Assembly (NCBI GenBank): GCA_018136815.1
Contig: CM030931.1
Location: forward strand, 981,511-1,045,510
DNA: 64,000 nucleotides
Source: Isochrysis galbana
Lineage: Eukaryota; Haptophyta; Isochrysidales; Isochrysidaceae
Direction: 5' to 3'
Below, piece after piece: positions 20,157-32,216 of the stretch (position 1 is its first letter; every line of letters starts with the position of its first letter). The notes beneath the pieces are model-generated. The model had not been told where the DNA came from. It saw only the letters and a list, made by a program, of their open reading frames with translations, and did not search any database. A program made the translations under genes and the position numbers.

Positions 20157-21119
20157 TATAATAATACTACTAATAATCTAACTGAGCATTAGCATTAGTA
20201 CCACTACTCTCACTAGCCCGGTACCAACACGACAACCCTTAGCGCACCTGCCCGTACGCCTCGGCGCATGTTGCTGCCACAGATACATACACGTATGCAC
20301 CCCTCCACATCTCCCCCCTCGCAGACCCCCGGCTCCCATTCTAACCCCCCACAAGTTAAAATGAGGGAAAACCCATTGAGGCGGACCGACCAACGTCGGG
20401 CGACTCTCCGGGAAAAAGCACCGGGGGGGGAGGGAGGAACTCTCTAAACCAAGAAGAACGGCCCTTACCAGCTCGCGCCGTGAGCGGTCCTCGAGAAATA
20501 AGTGACTGCGACTCGAGCAGCCTGCGCCACCTGGGATACTCTCCTGCTCGCCATTGAGCCACTCCCTTCTCATCTCCCTCCTGTCGCCATCCGCCCCTCA
20601 CCCGTTTGCTAACGCAAACGGGGCCCGTTTCTCACTGCACTCCATCGGGGGGGGTGCAAAACCCCCCCTCTCCCTCTCTCCACTCTCACCCATCGTTGTC
20701 CCTGCGGCGCGTCGCCATGCGGCGCGCCCTGGCCTGCTCTCAGGGGTCCTTTGGGGGCTCCCAGAGGGCCAGCAAGGGCAGCTCAGGGGGCAGTGGAGGC
20801 TGGGGCTCAGCCCCTGGCCCCCCCCGCCTCTCCCACGCTCGCCTCGCTGGCCATGGGAGCCGCCAGAAGTCCCCTGTATGCCTGGCGACCAGGGACAGGG
20901 GGGAAGTCAGCTCGAGGGCAGGCCCAGCGCGGGCGTGGGAGTGCAGCTCGCGGCCCGCGCCCACGAAGGGTCTGGGCAGGAATGATGAGTGCCTTGCCGC
21001 CTTGCCCCTGCCATTGGCAGGGGCTGGGGTTGAATGCACGGGCCAACCCCGGGGGGTGTCCGCAATGGAGAGGGGGGGGGCGCGAGGCCCCCATTGACCC
21101 CCACTTATAAAAGTAGGTT
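20157..21119 (-). mobile_element. Family F retroposon, full length, with 19-bp target duplication
   Basis: This 963-bp element is flanked by direct repeats GCACCAGCTACTATGGGTA at 20138-20156 and 21120-21138. Read leftward it begins AACCTACTTTTATAAGTGGG (hairpin 21103-21114), then GGTCAATGG. It ends with a TTA-rich microsatellite after 'GCTCAGTTAG'. It has no RT or long conserved ORF, so it is non-autonomous. It sits inside a family I repeat whose uninterrupted counterpart is near 63360-63452. Confidence 0.8.
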
Positions 21120-21138
21120 GCACCAGCTACTATGGGTA

Positions 21139-21330
21139 AATGAAGGGCTAAATAAGCTCCCTATAGGTTCCGGTAGGATGCATCAGCCAAAAAATTGGGG
21201 GGGTTCTCCGGCGAAATTTTCGCGAAAAATACCGAATTTTAGGCCTTCGAAGACGGTGCGCGAAATACAATCGCCCCCCCTCCGGTATATTTTAGTGAGG
21301 CCCTTCATGCGAGGCACAAACATCGAATAG
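21139..21330 (+). repeat. Family I repeat, right part interrupted by the F element
   Basis: It continues the sequence left of 20138: 'AATAAGCTCCCTATAGGTT', 'TTTTCGCGAAAAATACCG', 'CCTTCATGCG'. The same order occurs inverted at 63205-63450 and partly at 1-160. Confidence 0.65.
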
Positions 21331-21439
21331 CGAGGAAGCTTGTGACGCCAACTCACTAAGTCCACAAGGCGTGGTTCTATGCACACTGGACCATAAGTCA
21401 CGTGCCACAACCTGCTGCTTTCTGCGGATTGGCCGCGAG

Positions 21440-21812
21440 GTGGTAGCAAAAGCCCTCAACATAGCAGAGCGTCTTGCCTAACCAAGCGACTCCTCGCCGA
21501 TAACCGCGAGCCGACCAACCGACAACAGATCTTAGTCACATTGACCACAGTTGCCCGACGCCCAGCACAAGGAACAAACACACATCAGCCGGTAGCCCGA
21601 AGGCACAGGAGGAAGGCGAGAACCAGGCCGTCGAGAACCGGTACACACCGTCTGCCACTGGAAACCCACTACACCCAGCCCCTAGGTAGAGCACGAGGGG
21701 ACGAGCCGCAAGGCAGGTGGAGGGGGAGAGAAAGGAAGCGGGCGTGGCTGCGAAGATACTGTGCAGGGTCGCGCGCGCGGCGAGATTATTAAGAAGTTTT
21801 TTTTTTGAAGTC
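21440..21812 (+). mobile_element. LINE-A 3' end (ORF2 stop, 3' UTR, tail)
   Basis: A remnant of the ORF2 C-terminus 'IAERLA', then a stop, is followed by the same 3' UTR as at 16260-16590. It ends 'GAGATTATTAAGAAG' plus ten T residues. It is severely 5'-truncated, as is usual for target-primed integration. Confidence 0.65.
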
Positions 21813-22227
21813 GCAAAACATATTTTATATGTGTAGGCACGAGACACGTGCGAAAAGCCGGAGGGGGGAACTCTGCATGCGCAAAAGGGGGGGAACTCTG
21901 CGGGGGCGTGGGGATCTACACCCGCGGAGGGGGGAAGCTCTGCACGCGCGGAGGGCACAACAAAACTCCCAGGGGTCCCACCTGTCGCCACGAAAATCCT
22001 CGCCAAATAAAAATGGTGCGATTTTCCTTCCCCGAGCTGCTAGTAGTAGCCAGATGCTTTGATCAAGAGTTTCTTTTTACAACAGACATTCTAAAAATCA
22101 TAGCAGAGTTTCTGAGGTGTTCTAGTAGTAGTATGTTACTAAAGCGATATTGGGAACAAGAAGAATGTGCAAAATGCCGCATTCTGTGCCATCACCATGA
22201 GAAAAGATGCAAGCAGACGAATAATCG

Positions 22228-23786
22228 TCATGCAACTTTCTTGCGTTTGGGGAACATCGAAGTGATCGTTCCCTGGCCGCGAAAACGCTTGTCATGTTGG
22301 TCTGTATAAGGAGCCGCCTCTTTGATCCCTAAGGCTCCCTTTCGTCGATCCACCAAAGCTTCATCATCCCTGCAGACCACTATAAGCGGCCCCGATCTCC
22401 GAAAGGCAGGCCGGCGGATAGGCTGCATGTCTGGATTATGCCAGCCAGGGAGTTGCGGCCAGCGGGCTTCCTCGTCAGTGGAAGCACACAGCTCGTCCGT
22501 TGGAATATCATACAATTGTGGAGCAGGTTTGTGCTTGGAGCTCGGGTAATTGCGCTGATAGCTCACACCATAGTCGACAGTCAGCTCGGCTACCTCCGAA
22601 TACTGACGCCTTGTAGTAGCATAGAGAATCATTCGCTCACTCAGTTCGTGCATCGTTCCCCCATTATCATGGCCAATCGGGGCTACAATGTGCTCGGCCC
22701 ACGCTTCTCTTGCACCTTCAGGTTGGCGCAACCCGTGGGCAATAAGAAGGGGATCGCCATTGGGTAAGATGCGTGCGTACGCCTGATCGCGTATGAGACA
22801 GGAAGTTAGCGACTTAGCCATTTGCTTTCGTAGATAGCGAGAGTTCACGAGTGCGTACGGGATGCCCGCAGGTGCAGAGGGCTTTAAGTACGAAAGGGTG
22901 GGGGTATCCGCGCAAGCACATCTCAACCCATGACCCTACTTGAGTTACCACACCTGGATCATTTTCGTCGTCGGAGCCGTATTTGCGGCTGGCTCGTTTA
23001 TCATGCCGGTGATGCTGATAAAATCGGCGAACGCAGGGTGGGCGTTGATGAGCACGTGACCCTCCTAACAAGGGATCGCAGACATGTGAAAAAGAATCGG
23101 CCACCAACAAAGTTGGCGGGGTGGCCAAGGTCGTGGCGTCTGACCTCTTTCCGCCATATGTTTGCAACATGAGTAGCGAGATGTCGATCAGCATGATGAT
23201 GTTCGTTGTGCAGGAGAAGAAGCTGCCACAAGTGAGCACGGTTGCCAACTAATCCGAGTACATGTTGGACATCCTTGCTTACCAAGTAGCAGCACTCAGC
23301 CCGCCCGGCGTCAACCGTCTGCACGCCGCGCCGAAAAGCATTGGCCGCGCTAGGGTGAGCCACCTGGAGCAGCTCTGTCTCGGGCGATAGGCGTTCGACA
23401 GGCGCACCGCGATTCTTGACGGCGTTCTCCGGAATTGCACACAGGCCGTCTCGCACATACCTCGTGTGTCCATTCGCGTTTGAGACTTCACCGGCAGATA
23501 CGGCGACGAAATTGCCATGAAGCACGCGCAAGAGTAGTTTGAGCATATGGACATCTTGGACAACGGTCTCCAGACCCAGGTAGGGAAATAGCACTGGAAT
23601 GCTCAATGAGTTCCAGTCGAGGCGAAATGTGTTGCGAGGATACACCCCCCACCCCCCACCTTCGAGGTGTGACTTCCTCACAGAAAGCTCGTCCCATACG
23701 CCATCGACGGACGGCAGCAAGAGAGCATAGACGGTGGGATTAGGCTCCGCGCTTGTGTCGCGCTGGAGAACGACGTACACGAGCAT
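22228..23786 (-). CDS. SET-domain protein with C-terminal PCNA-binding-like peptide
   Basis: SET proteins transfer methyl groups from S-adenosylmethionine to lysine. Proposed exons: 23786-23283, 23064-22954, 22782-22228 (389 residues), all phase 0 with GT-AG borders. The N-terminal SET part has 'VRKSHLEGGGWGVYPRNTF' and 'LFPYLG'. The second exon has 'HPAFADFISITGMINEPAAN'. The third exon has 'MILYATTRRQYSEVAELTVD' followed by YG, the usual end of the SET core. The protein ends 'QGTITSMFPKRKKVA': Q-x-x-I-x-x-M-F plus a basic tail resembles a PIP box, although the first aromatic position is Met. The exon joints rest on frame and motif continuity. The substrate is unknown. Confidence 0.65.
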
Positions 23787-24120
23787 GCGACCTGACTAGC
23801 GAGGGCCGACAGCCAGATGTGTCGCTTTGCTTTTCTCCCGCTGCAGCGACCTTCGTCACTGCCGCGAAAAGATCATGTCACTCGCTCCCGCCATTTTCTC
23901 AACGCGTCTCAGATAAGGGGTGCCACGTCTAAAGTACACTGGATTCTTTTAATCTTTTACTGCTACTAATAGTAATGAGCATAAGTAGTGCTCCTGCTAC
24001 TCCCACTAGCCTTGCGCCAACACTGCAGGCCACGATGCACATGACCGCATTAGAATGCAAGGCACAAAACTATGCACCTGATTATAACTCCCCCCTCGCA
24101 GGTGCCCAGCTCCCGTGAGT

Positions 24121-24500
24121 AGGGCGGTCAAACAGTGTTTTTTAATTAGGGCGGTCAAACAGGGCTTTTAACTTCTAAGGGTGAAAATTCACTAAGTCAA
24201 GATTGAGGTTTTATCACGAGATCTTAGGATATGCTACTGGAAATGGGTATATTAGGCAGAATCTAATGAGAAATATGCACATTTTCGACGCAATTCGCAA
24301 TTCAACACACAGACCCAAAAACCAAAAACGTTTTCGCGCTCGTGCGAAATCGACGTCGACCACAAAAGTGCACCGCAGGTCGCGCTGTGCGACGCGCGCC
24401 TGCGTTCCCCGGGCACGGTTGCCCCCGGGCAGGCAGTACAAAACCCTGCGCAGGCGCACCGCGTCGCCTGCGCCCTCGCGCCCTCCACCTCGCCAGGCCC
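24121..24500 (-). mobile_element. Family G end fragments, two in tandem
   Basis: AGGGCGGTCAAACAG occurs at 24121 and again at 24148. The second continues into about 350 bp that match, inverted, the right end of the G element at 10540-10897 (shared 'AACTTCTAAGGGTG', 'ACCAAGTCAAG'-like, 'GCACATTTTCGACG'). It abuts and truncates the LINE RT gene. Confidence 0.6.
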
Positions 24501-24504
24501 ACCC

Positions 24505-25948
24505 CTAGGTGGGGCCCTTCCTCGGTGTCGTTTTTCAGTGGGAGTTCGGGGTGTTTTATCCATTGTAACCTACGCCCGGTGCGCGCGTTAGTCCACATTA
24601 TTTTGTCTACGGCTCTTTTGACGACCGTGTGGAACCATCTGGGAGCCGCTAGTGTTTGTAACCAGTATCTCGGGATAGAGAATATTAGGAAGTTGGCTAC
24701 TTTTGTTTTGCCGTGTATTGATAGGTTGTTTGTGAGCGGCATGTATATGGTGGCCTTCTTTTCTATGTTGTCGACTAGCTTCCGCCAAAATCCCTTAGTG
24801 GCTTGCGCCCCTCCCAGGGGGACTCCTAATATGGTTGCGTGTTCGCTCCCTTTTAGCCACTTGTACCTTCTAAATCTAGCGGGGGGGTGTTTTCTCTTAA
24901 GAGACCCCATCCTCAGTCCTTCAAATTTTTGGTCGTTTGGCTTGCCGCACGAGGCCGCTGCGTACCTTTCCACCCATTCGAGTGATCGTGCGAGGCTGCC
25001 ATAGTCGGCTGCAAGGAGTTGAGTGTCGTCCGCGAATTGGCTTATCTTCAGTTCGGCTCCGTTCACCACGATTCCGTCTATGTCTTCGTCTTCGTTTATC
25101 GCCCGGGTGAGGGCCTCCGCCGTTAAGAGGAAGGCCAGCGGTGACAGTGGGCATCCTTGGGGGACGCCGCTCGCCACGTTGAACGGGAAGCTTCTGCCTC
25201 CGTTTGCTTTGATGTACCGAATGGGTTTCGCTTCGGAATTCGTGAGGGCTCTCGCGTATCTGCGGAAGCGGAAGTCTTCTCCGAACTTTAGTTTTTCGAG
25301 GACAAGGCGGTAGAATTCCCAGTTGACTCTGTCGAAGGCTTTCTCCCAGTCTAGCGCTAAGAGCAGTCCGGGTTCGCCCGTCTCGTCTAGGTAAGCTTGC
25401 GTAAGCTGCAGGAGGTGGGTGGCTTCGCCTATCAAGCGTTTCGGGACGAAACCCAGTTGATCCTTCGATATTATGTTTCCGATTACCGTTTTCAGTCTAT
25501 TCGTAAGTATTTTAGCTAGAATCTTATAGTCACTCTGCAGAAGCGTGATGGGTCTGTAGTTTCTGGGGTCGCGTGTGTCGCCTTTTTTGTACAAGAGAAT
25601 TATGTCCCCTTCCCTCATGGATACTCCCAGATATCCCTGGTTTAGGGCTAGATTCAGGACTCTTAGGAAGTCTTGTTTTACTAGGTCTATGAAACTTTTA
25701 TAGAATTCCGCCGGCAGCGCGTCGGGTCCCGCGCTCTTGCCGCTGCCTATCTGCGCTATGGCGTCTTGGAGTTCCTCCATCGTGATTTTGCCTTCTATTG
25801 CCTTGCTATCGTAGGCGTTCATCGGGTTCGCTTCAAGTGCCGCCTCCAGCTCGGGGTCTCTTACATTGTCCCGTTCCTGGTATAGCCATACGTAGTATCT
25901 CCTTAATTCTCTGCGTATCTCCGCGTCCTCCGCGGTCGTGTGTCTCAT
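24505..25948 (-). pseudogene. LINE reverse transcriptase (5'- and 3'-truncated ORF2)
   Basis: This open RT domain carries the classical blocks 'SGKSAGPDALPAEFY', 'NYRPITLLQSDYKILAKI', 'QLGFVP', 'LALDWEKAFDRVNW', 'GVPQGCPLSPLAF' and the catalytic 'FADDTQLL' (FADD in place of the usual YADD). The conserved downstream block 'WKHPELPLK'-like sequence is reached before the frame runs into family G sequence at about 24505. The N-terminal endonuclease domain is missing; a short upstream piece sits in another frame at 26231-25974. The RT frame itself has no internal stop, so decay is recent or the copy is young. Confidence 0.85.
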
Positions 25949-25973
25949 GGCTCATGGTCTCGTCTGGAGCGTT

Positions 25974-26231
25974 CTAGTCCTTAGTGATGTACAGTTCCGG
26001 GATCGCGCTGTTCGAGGCTCGGGATTGAAATTTTCGGAAGAATTCTTTTGTCATTCTCTCTTCGTGTTTGAGCGAGTCGAAGCTTTCTTTGGACGTTGGC
26101 CTAGATGTTTTGCGGATTGCGTCGATTTCGTTATTGAGTTCGCGCATCGTATCGAGTTTCCTGGCATTGGGCTCTCCGTCGTTCAGTTCTATCCCAAATG
26201 ACAAACTCATCAGAGTTTCTGAGCCCCGCAT
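25974..26231 (-). pseudogene. LINE ORF2 linker between endonuclease and RT, frameshifted
   Basis: The segment ending '..FFRKFQSRASNSAIPELYI' is the typical stretch just before the RT in L1-like ORF2. It is one frame off the RT ORF at 25948. The element's 5' truncation lies near 26235. Confidence 0.6.
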
Positions 26232-27007
26232 CTACACACATTCAGGCGCGGACGGAGCACGAATTAGTCGACTTGGGCAAGGTGGCAAGGTGGCCGCCAC
26301 GCTCGCGGATCAGATCCGGAACGCCGGGTCACGGGCCCCCCCAAAGCAGGTTCCGCGTGTCAGCACTCTTACTTTCTCTTAGTTAGGGCTTAGGGCCTCT
26401 GTGGGTATGGGTATGCAGAGTGTGAGATAGAGATAGAGACCCCAAAGCGCTCCCAATTCAGATGCTTGCCGTGCAACAATGGGGCCGGCGCGTACTACCA
26501 TCTTCAGTGCTTTTTTGCGTGCCACCGGTGTCATCGGCAGTAGTCGGAGGTTTTTCTGCGTTTTTGTACACTTTTGCGATTTCGCCGTTTTCGTGACTCT
26601 AAAAAAGCTTTGTGAGCTCATGTACATTTGCCATGCTGCTTAGGGGAATCCAGTCTACCTATGTGCAAACCCCTCAGCTCAAATTTTGAGTGCCCCGACC
26701 CCCCCCCTGCCGAAATGAGAGCACCTGAAAAGCCGTTTTTAGGTATGTACCAGGGTTAAGAAGTTTTTTTTTCCTACTCGAACAGAGAGAGGGGCGGGAG
26801 GGGGGGGAGGGGGGGAGGGGGGGGAGGGAGAGAGGAGAGAGTGACAATGTATTTTCGTCTACTTTGAAACAGCGAACAGCGACCTCCAGCCCCGGCCATC
26901 ATTGCCTCGTAAATTTACAGAGTCTTCTCCAGTTACTAAATGGTTTCTTCACTGCCACCTCGATCCTCCCTCCTCGTCAGTTTCGGCCGTGAGCGTGAGC
27001 ACGAGCA
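26232..27007. other. Intergenic and upstream region of the BBOF1-like gene
   Basis: The region holds a 'TTAAGAAG' plus T-run (26756-26772) that resembles a LINE-A 3' tail, and a G-rich low-complexity block (26790-26835). No gene is recognised. Confidence 0.35.
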
Positions 27008-30000
27008 ATGGTGGCCCTCGGTGTGGTAGGCCCCGCTATGGAGGACTACGTTGGCGCGTTGCTTGATGGTTCGTCGGGGGTCAAGCTAAGCCATGAGGAG
27101 ACTGCTCTGGGCCAGCAACTCCTGAGCGAGCTTAAAGAGCGGCTTCGCCAGTACGAGGAGGCCATGGCAGGGCTTGTCGAGCAGAAGGCTGAGCTCAAGC
27201 AGGCTCTTTTAGTGCAGCAAGCGGATCAGAAGGACGTCTTCGAATACCTAAAGGCAGAGTTGCTGAAGAAGACCGACGAGGTGCGTGCGCTAGAGAGCCG
27301 CCTCGCCGAGCTTCGCCAGCAAAGTGAGTTGCAGGCAGCACTCCACGAGCAAGCGATCCAGGCCGCCACTGACAAAGCAGAACTGGAGCGCGCCGAGCTC
27401 AACGAATTGGTGCACACGCAGAAGGAGGCCCTGGAGAGGGTAAGCCCCCAGCGCAAGGCTCATGTGCATCTCGCCCCAGTCACCCGCACCCTCCGACTTG
27501 GTGCAGCAAGTATGGCCAGTGGAAACCCGCGTCTACTGTAAAAGTCTTCTAGTGCGACTGCTACCCCTCAGCCCTCCTCTCCCCACGCCCCTACAGGTGC
27601 GGCGCTTCCAGGGAAGACAAGAGAGCATCGAAGCGGAGCTTTCCGAGCACAAGGAGCGCTTGAAGCGCGAGGCGCAGCGACACAACGCCCTGGTCAGCGA
27701 CCTTGAGCGTAAGCATGTGCAGGTGCAATATTTAATGCACCTCGAACATGGCAATCCTGCCAAGGCCGGTCCAGACGGATAAGCACCAGGAATGAATGGA
27801 GCCACGTACTGCCGACTGCTTCTTTCATTGTCGATAGAGGGTCCCATAGTGGCTGCGGATGCACGGACGTCCTGGATCGTGCGAGGAGCGAGCTTCGGGG
27901 CGGCGCGGATTTGCAGCAAACATTGAGTCCGACAACTCAGAGACTGCAAACACCCAGGGGACCACAAGCTCACCAAAGTTCGCCCCCTGCGCCGTGATAC
28001 ATGCAGGAGAAAGACAGGTTGAAGAAAGAAATGCTTATGAGGCTCAGGGAAACTAAGGCCAATCTACTTCGCATGACCGACAGTCATGTGAGTGTCGCCA
28101 CTCATGCAAGCTCCCATGTACATCGAATCACATGTAGCTCGTGTTGGGGGGCTTGGGAACGAGCCGGATTGGAAGCGCAAGGCGAGCCGCTTGATCGTCT
28201 GGAAACAGGATTCATTAATGGATTCTACAACCGCCACGTATGCCACTAGCTGTATTGTCCGTGCGGTCAGCGTCAAAGTGCATCGCTTCATCCTCCGACG
28301 TTGAACCATCCTCGTTTGTTCCCATCGCAGCTAGATACAACTACAAAGCGCACCATCGCCGAGAACGAACAAATGTCATCGGAGCTCGCTTGGCAGGTCG
28401 GCTGCCGCGCGTATGGCGAGACGTGACTTGCGGCGCTGTAATCACCGAATTTATCGCATTATCGTCTTCTGCACCTTCCCTACAGCTCTACGGCCAATTC
28501 TTTGTGCACAAGGCCGCAGTAGGCTAACCAACCACTACATCCCTTTGCCACAATCTGTGACCATGGCCAAAGATTGTGACGATGTGTGCACATGGCCTAC
28601 CTCGTTTGAGTATGGCCATTCGACCTCAGACTTGAAACATCCTCTCACCCCTGCATCCCAACAGTCCCGTGAAACCGAGAAATTGCTGGACAAGAACGAC
28701 AAGTTGGTAAGTTTTGTCCACTACACATTGACTCGTTTGAAAATGTGTTGGATAGCGATTATTCTCAGAGCTCTGGACTTTGTGTTCATGGCGTGGAGCA
28801 TGAAGTCGCCGAGGTCCAGCGCGTCGCATTGCATCCTTTGCACGAAGCCGCCCATTCCCTAGCAGCTGCTCACACATCCCCCCGTATCGCTTCCCGCCTT
28901 CACATGCAGTCTGCATCAAACCAAAGCTTGCGACGCGAGTTATCGATTTACGAGCAAACACAAAAGGAACTAACAACAAAGGTGTCGTCTTTGCCTACTT
29001 TGTCCAGCTTTGTATGCGGGTAGCTCATCGCCGACCTGCCATTTGGGCTCAGATGCACATGGCGCTCAAGGAGCGTCAGGTTCGGTGCAAGCTACGCGCT
29101 GATCTTGACATCCCGCACCATGTTGGCCTTGTAGATTCATGGATACCAAAAGACAATCAAGGCGCTGCTAAGCCGGCTGAACAATCTCGACGCCAGCCAG
29201 CGAGCCCAAATGCAAGCATTCCAATACGAGGTACGTTTCCGGCATCTCGACAGTCTACGTGATCTGTCGTACCCTCACGCGTGCAAGGTGGCACTATAGC
29301 CCACAGCGGACCTCTACACTTCCGGGCGGCCTCGCATACCCCGCAACCCCGCACATTCTCTGTCTCAGGAAGAGGAGCAACAGCGCGAGAAGGCTGAGGA
29401 CCAGCAAAAAATTGAGGTGCGGCCAAGCAATATGTGTTAGACTTGTTGACTAGGCGTCCGCGGGATAGCTCTCTCCACGTTGCGGCGTGATCCGAGCCTT
29501 GGACGCATGCTGGCCTACTTGCAAACCAGTTGGCATCCACCGATTTGTTTGCGGTTGGTTGAGTCGTTAAGGTAGCAAAAGGTGTGCATTTCAGGCGAGG
29601 AAGTGAGATATAAGCGGGCAGCATGACGCGAGTCGTCCTCGCATGACCGCATTCGTATTGATGTTGTCAGATGATTGTTCACCTCCGAGAATATCGCTCA
29701 CGACCCAGTCCCCCTCATACGTACATAGGCTTTGGAGGACGAGGTCCGACGGCTGCAAGCTCAAGTAGAGGTAGAACGCTTGCCATCCCGTGACCGGGCT
29801 TGTTACGCCGCGGGCACTTTGCTAATAAGTGATGCCACCACCATGTTGCGGCCCGTGAACACCCTCCCTTTGACCCAATCGACAGGCCGCACAAGGACAG
29901 GCGCGGTCAGCGGCAACGATGTATGAGGACATGGAGAAAAAGCACCATCGGGCGCTTATATTTCAGGTGGGTTTTCCGGACTTTTGCGCATCTGGTGCTC

Positions 30001-30634
30001 TAGGGATGACTTTCGCTGTGCACTAGGGGCGACTTCAGCTCTTTGGCACCGTTGGCATGCTTCACGAATGGCCTCTCCGAATACTTCTATGGCGCCGTCG
30101 GTCATGTCCTCCAGCTAGTCGCGATTGCGCACCGACATGAGGCGACCTGCCGCACCTGTCACAGAATGATGCGGTAAAGTTCATCACCCGCTGCTTAGAA
30201 GACATCTCGGAGGGTGTTGGACAATTACAATCAGGCGGCAGCACTTTCGACCATCTCACTCTTTCGACCCTCGACGCTTCGGGTAAGTTACCCCGTCCAT
30301 GGTATTAGCCCCTATTAGCTACACCACTACGCACTTGTTCTATCCTAGCGCTGAGGACAATGCGGGCTTTTTGCTCTATTGGCCTGCCATTGTATCAATG
30401 TACATTCGTTTGGTTCCGCATTGGCAAAACACTACTCCGCAATCCATGGCTGGGCCTCCCGTTTGGGCGTGGAAGTTCAGCTGAATCCCAAAAGCTCATT
30501 CCACTCTCGATGTATGCATAGATCGCCAACGTGTCATGCAATACGTCGGGGAGCAACTTCAGGCGTATCAACAGCAGCTACGTGAGTTAGAGCTGCAGGA
30601 GCAATGGCAGCACCATACCACTGCAGGCAAGTAA
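27008..30634 (+). CDS. BBOF1: Basal body-orientation factor 1-like coiled-coil protein
   Basis: BBOF1/CCDC176 proteins act at basal bodies and axonemes of motile cilia. Thirteen exons can be joined: 27008-27439, 27597-27722, 28007-28087, 28331-28396, 28665-28706, 28910-28981, 29053-29079, 29135-29230, 29369-29416, 29729-29770, 29886-29966, 30165-30282, 30522-30634, giving 447 residues. All introns are phase 0 except the last (phase 1). The product is coiled coil almost throughout. Family-like signatures are 'EKDRLKKEMLMRLRETKANL', 'LDTTTKRTIAENEQMSSELA', 'SRETEKLLDKNDKL' and 'YQKTIKALLSRLNNLD'. Exon 7 (27 nt) is the least certain. Presence of this gene argues for a flagellated life stage. Confidence 0.85.
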
Positions 30635-31290
30635 AGAATGAACCAGCTCTTGAGAGATGGCAATCACGCCCCTATGACCGTTGCGATTGGCTCTCTTGAT
30701 TCAGGTTCCTCGTGCTTGCCTCCTATCATGGCTCGGAGCCCTGCAGGTGTGCGGCTCGAGTAAGCGATAGATTGGAGCTCGGACGCAACCCATCCAGCCC
30801 TAAGCACAAGGTGGTAGGCAAGAGGTGGGGAATTGCATTCCTTCTCAGGACACCTGGTTCGTGCCCTTCTTTCGCCTCGCTTGCAGGTGGAGGTGGTGGG
30901 CAATGGTCGCCCGCCAAGTCAAGCTCGGGAGGAGGGGCGTGCTCTACGGCAAATGGAAGCGTGTTCGGGCCGACGCGCACTGTGCGGGCAAGATGATTGC
31001 ATCGCTTTATCTTGATGAACACTTGTCGCGGGATTGCTTCAGCTACTTTGAAGAGAGAACTCAGGCGATCGACGGTCGGGGGCAACACTGGTGACAAAAG
31101 AACACATGTTTGACAATCAAGTAAAGGTGTGATGAAGCTACTGTCACAAAAAATCCACGTTTTCGGGAAGCAAGGAGACCCTCACTCAGCACCCTCCGAT
31201 CCCATGTGCCATCGAATGTCCCCACCTCTTCACTCTTGGTGCGCAGTACGTCCGGGCGCACAATGTGCACATTACAGAAGGTAAGGTAAT
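30635..31290. other. Intergenic
   Basis: Short open frames of 60-120 codons occur on both strands, but none shows a recognisable domain or codon pattern. I see no gene here. Confidence 0.3.
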
Positions 31291-31292
31291 AA

Positions 31293-31835
31293 AAAACATC
31301 TGAAGATTCCGGGCTATACACCTACTATCCTATAATAATAATGAAACAACTGAGCGTTAGCACCACTACTCCCACTAGCCCGGTACTATCACGACACCCC
31401 TCAGCGCACCTGCCCGTGCGCCTTGACGTGTGTTGTCACTAGACACATACGCATATGCACCCCTACGAATCTCCCCCCTCGCAAACCCCCGGCTCCCATT
31501 ATAACTCCCCACAAGCTACAATGAGGGGCAAAACCCATTGAGGCGGACGGACATACGTCGGGCGAATCTCCGGGAAAAAGCACCGGGGGGGGGGGGGGGG
31601 GGGGGGGACCTCTCGTCAAAAAAGAAGAAAGGCCCTTACAGCTCTCGCCGCGAGCGATCCTCGAGAAATAAGAGACTGCGCCTCGAGGTACCTGCCACAA
31701 GGGTCCCCATAAGCGTCTTGAGCCTCTCCCTCCTCATCCCCCTCCTGTCGCCAGCCGCCCCTCTCCGCCCGCTTGCTAACGCAAACGGGGCTTGTTTCTC
31801 ACCACACTCCATCGGGGGGGTGCAAATCCCCCACC
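31293..31835 (-). mobile_element. Family F retroposon, 5'-truncated
   Basis: Read leftward it ends '...GCTCAGTTGTTTCATTATTATTATAGGATAGTAGGTGTATAGCCCGG'-type sequence (split here by the TAA microsatellite at 31332-31343) and a T-tract at 31293. The body matches other F copies up to about 31835, where it runs into a LINE-A 3' fragment. Confidence 0.6.
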
Positions 31836-31839
31836 AAGC

Positions 31840-32216
31840 TGAGGATCGCGCACGCTGTCCAAGAGACCGAGGAGCGAGGCAAAGAGGACGAATAAAACAC
31901 CGATACAACCAGCAAGGGAGGGCACCACTAGAGGCACTGCGATCTAGACGAGACCCAACCACCAAAACACGGCCGAAAGGACGTGACACACGAGAGAGAA
32001 AGACCAAAAGGCCTGCCCGGACCCCACACTCCAAACCAGACCTCAGGTAGTGCACCGAGGCCGGACCCCGGAAACCAAAGAAAAAGGAAAGAAGGGTGGC
32101 AGGAGAGGAGGTGGAGGGAGGGAAGATAAGTAAGGGCGATGGAAATAGAGATGGAGAGTCCTGTAGACGCGGTAGGAGTATAGCCCAGAATCTGCAGATG
32201 TTTTTTTTTCGGGGGA
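31840..32216 (+). mobile_element. LINE-A 3' fragment
   Basis: It contains the shared 3' UTR ('CTCAGGTAGTGCACCGAGG', 'CCGGACCCCGGAAACC', 'GGAGGGAGGGAAGATAAG') and the terminus 'GTATAGCCCAGAATCTGC' plus a T-tract. It is 5'-truncated. Confidence 0.6.
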
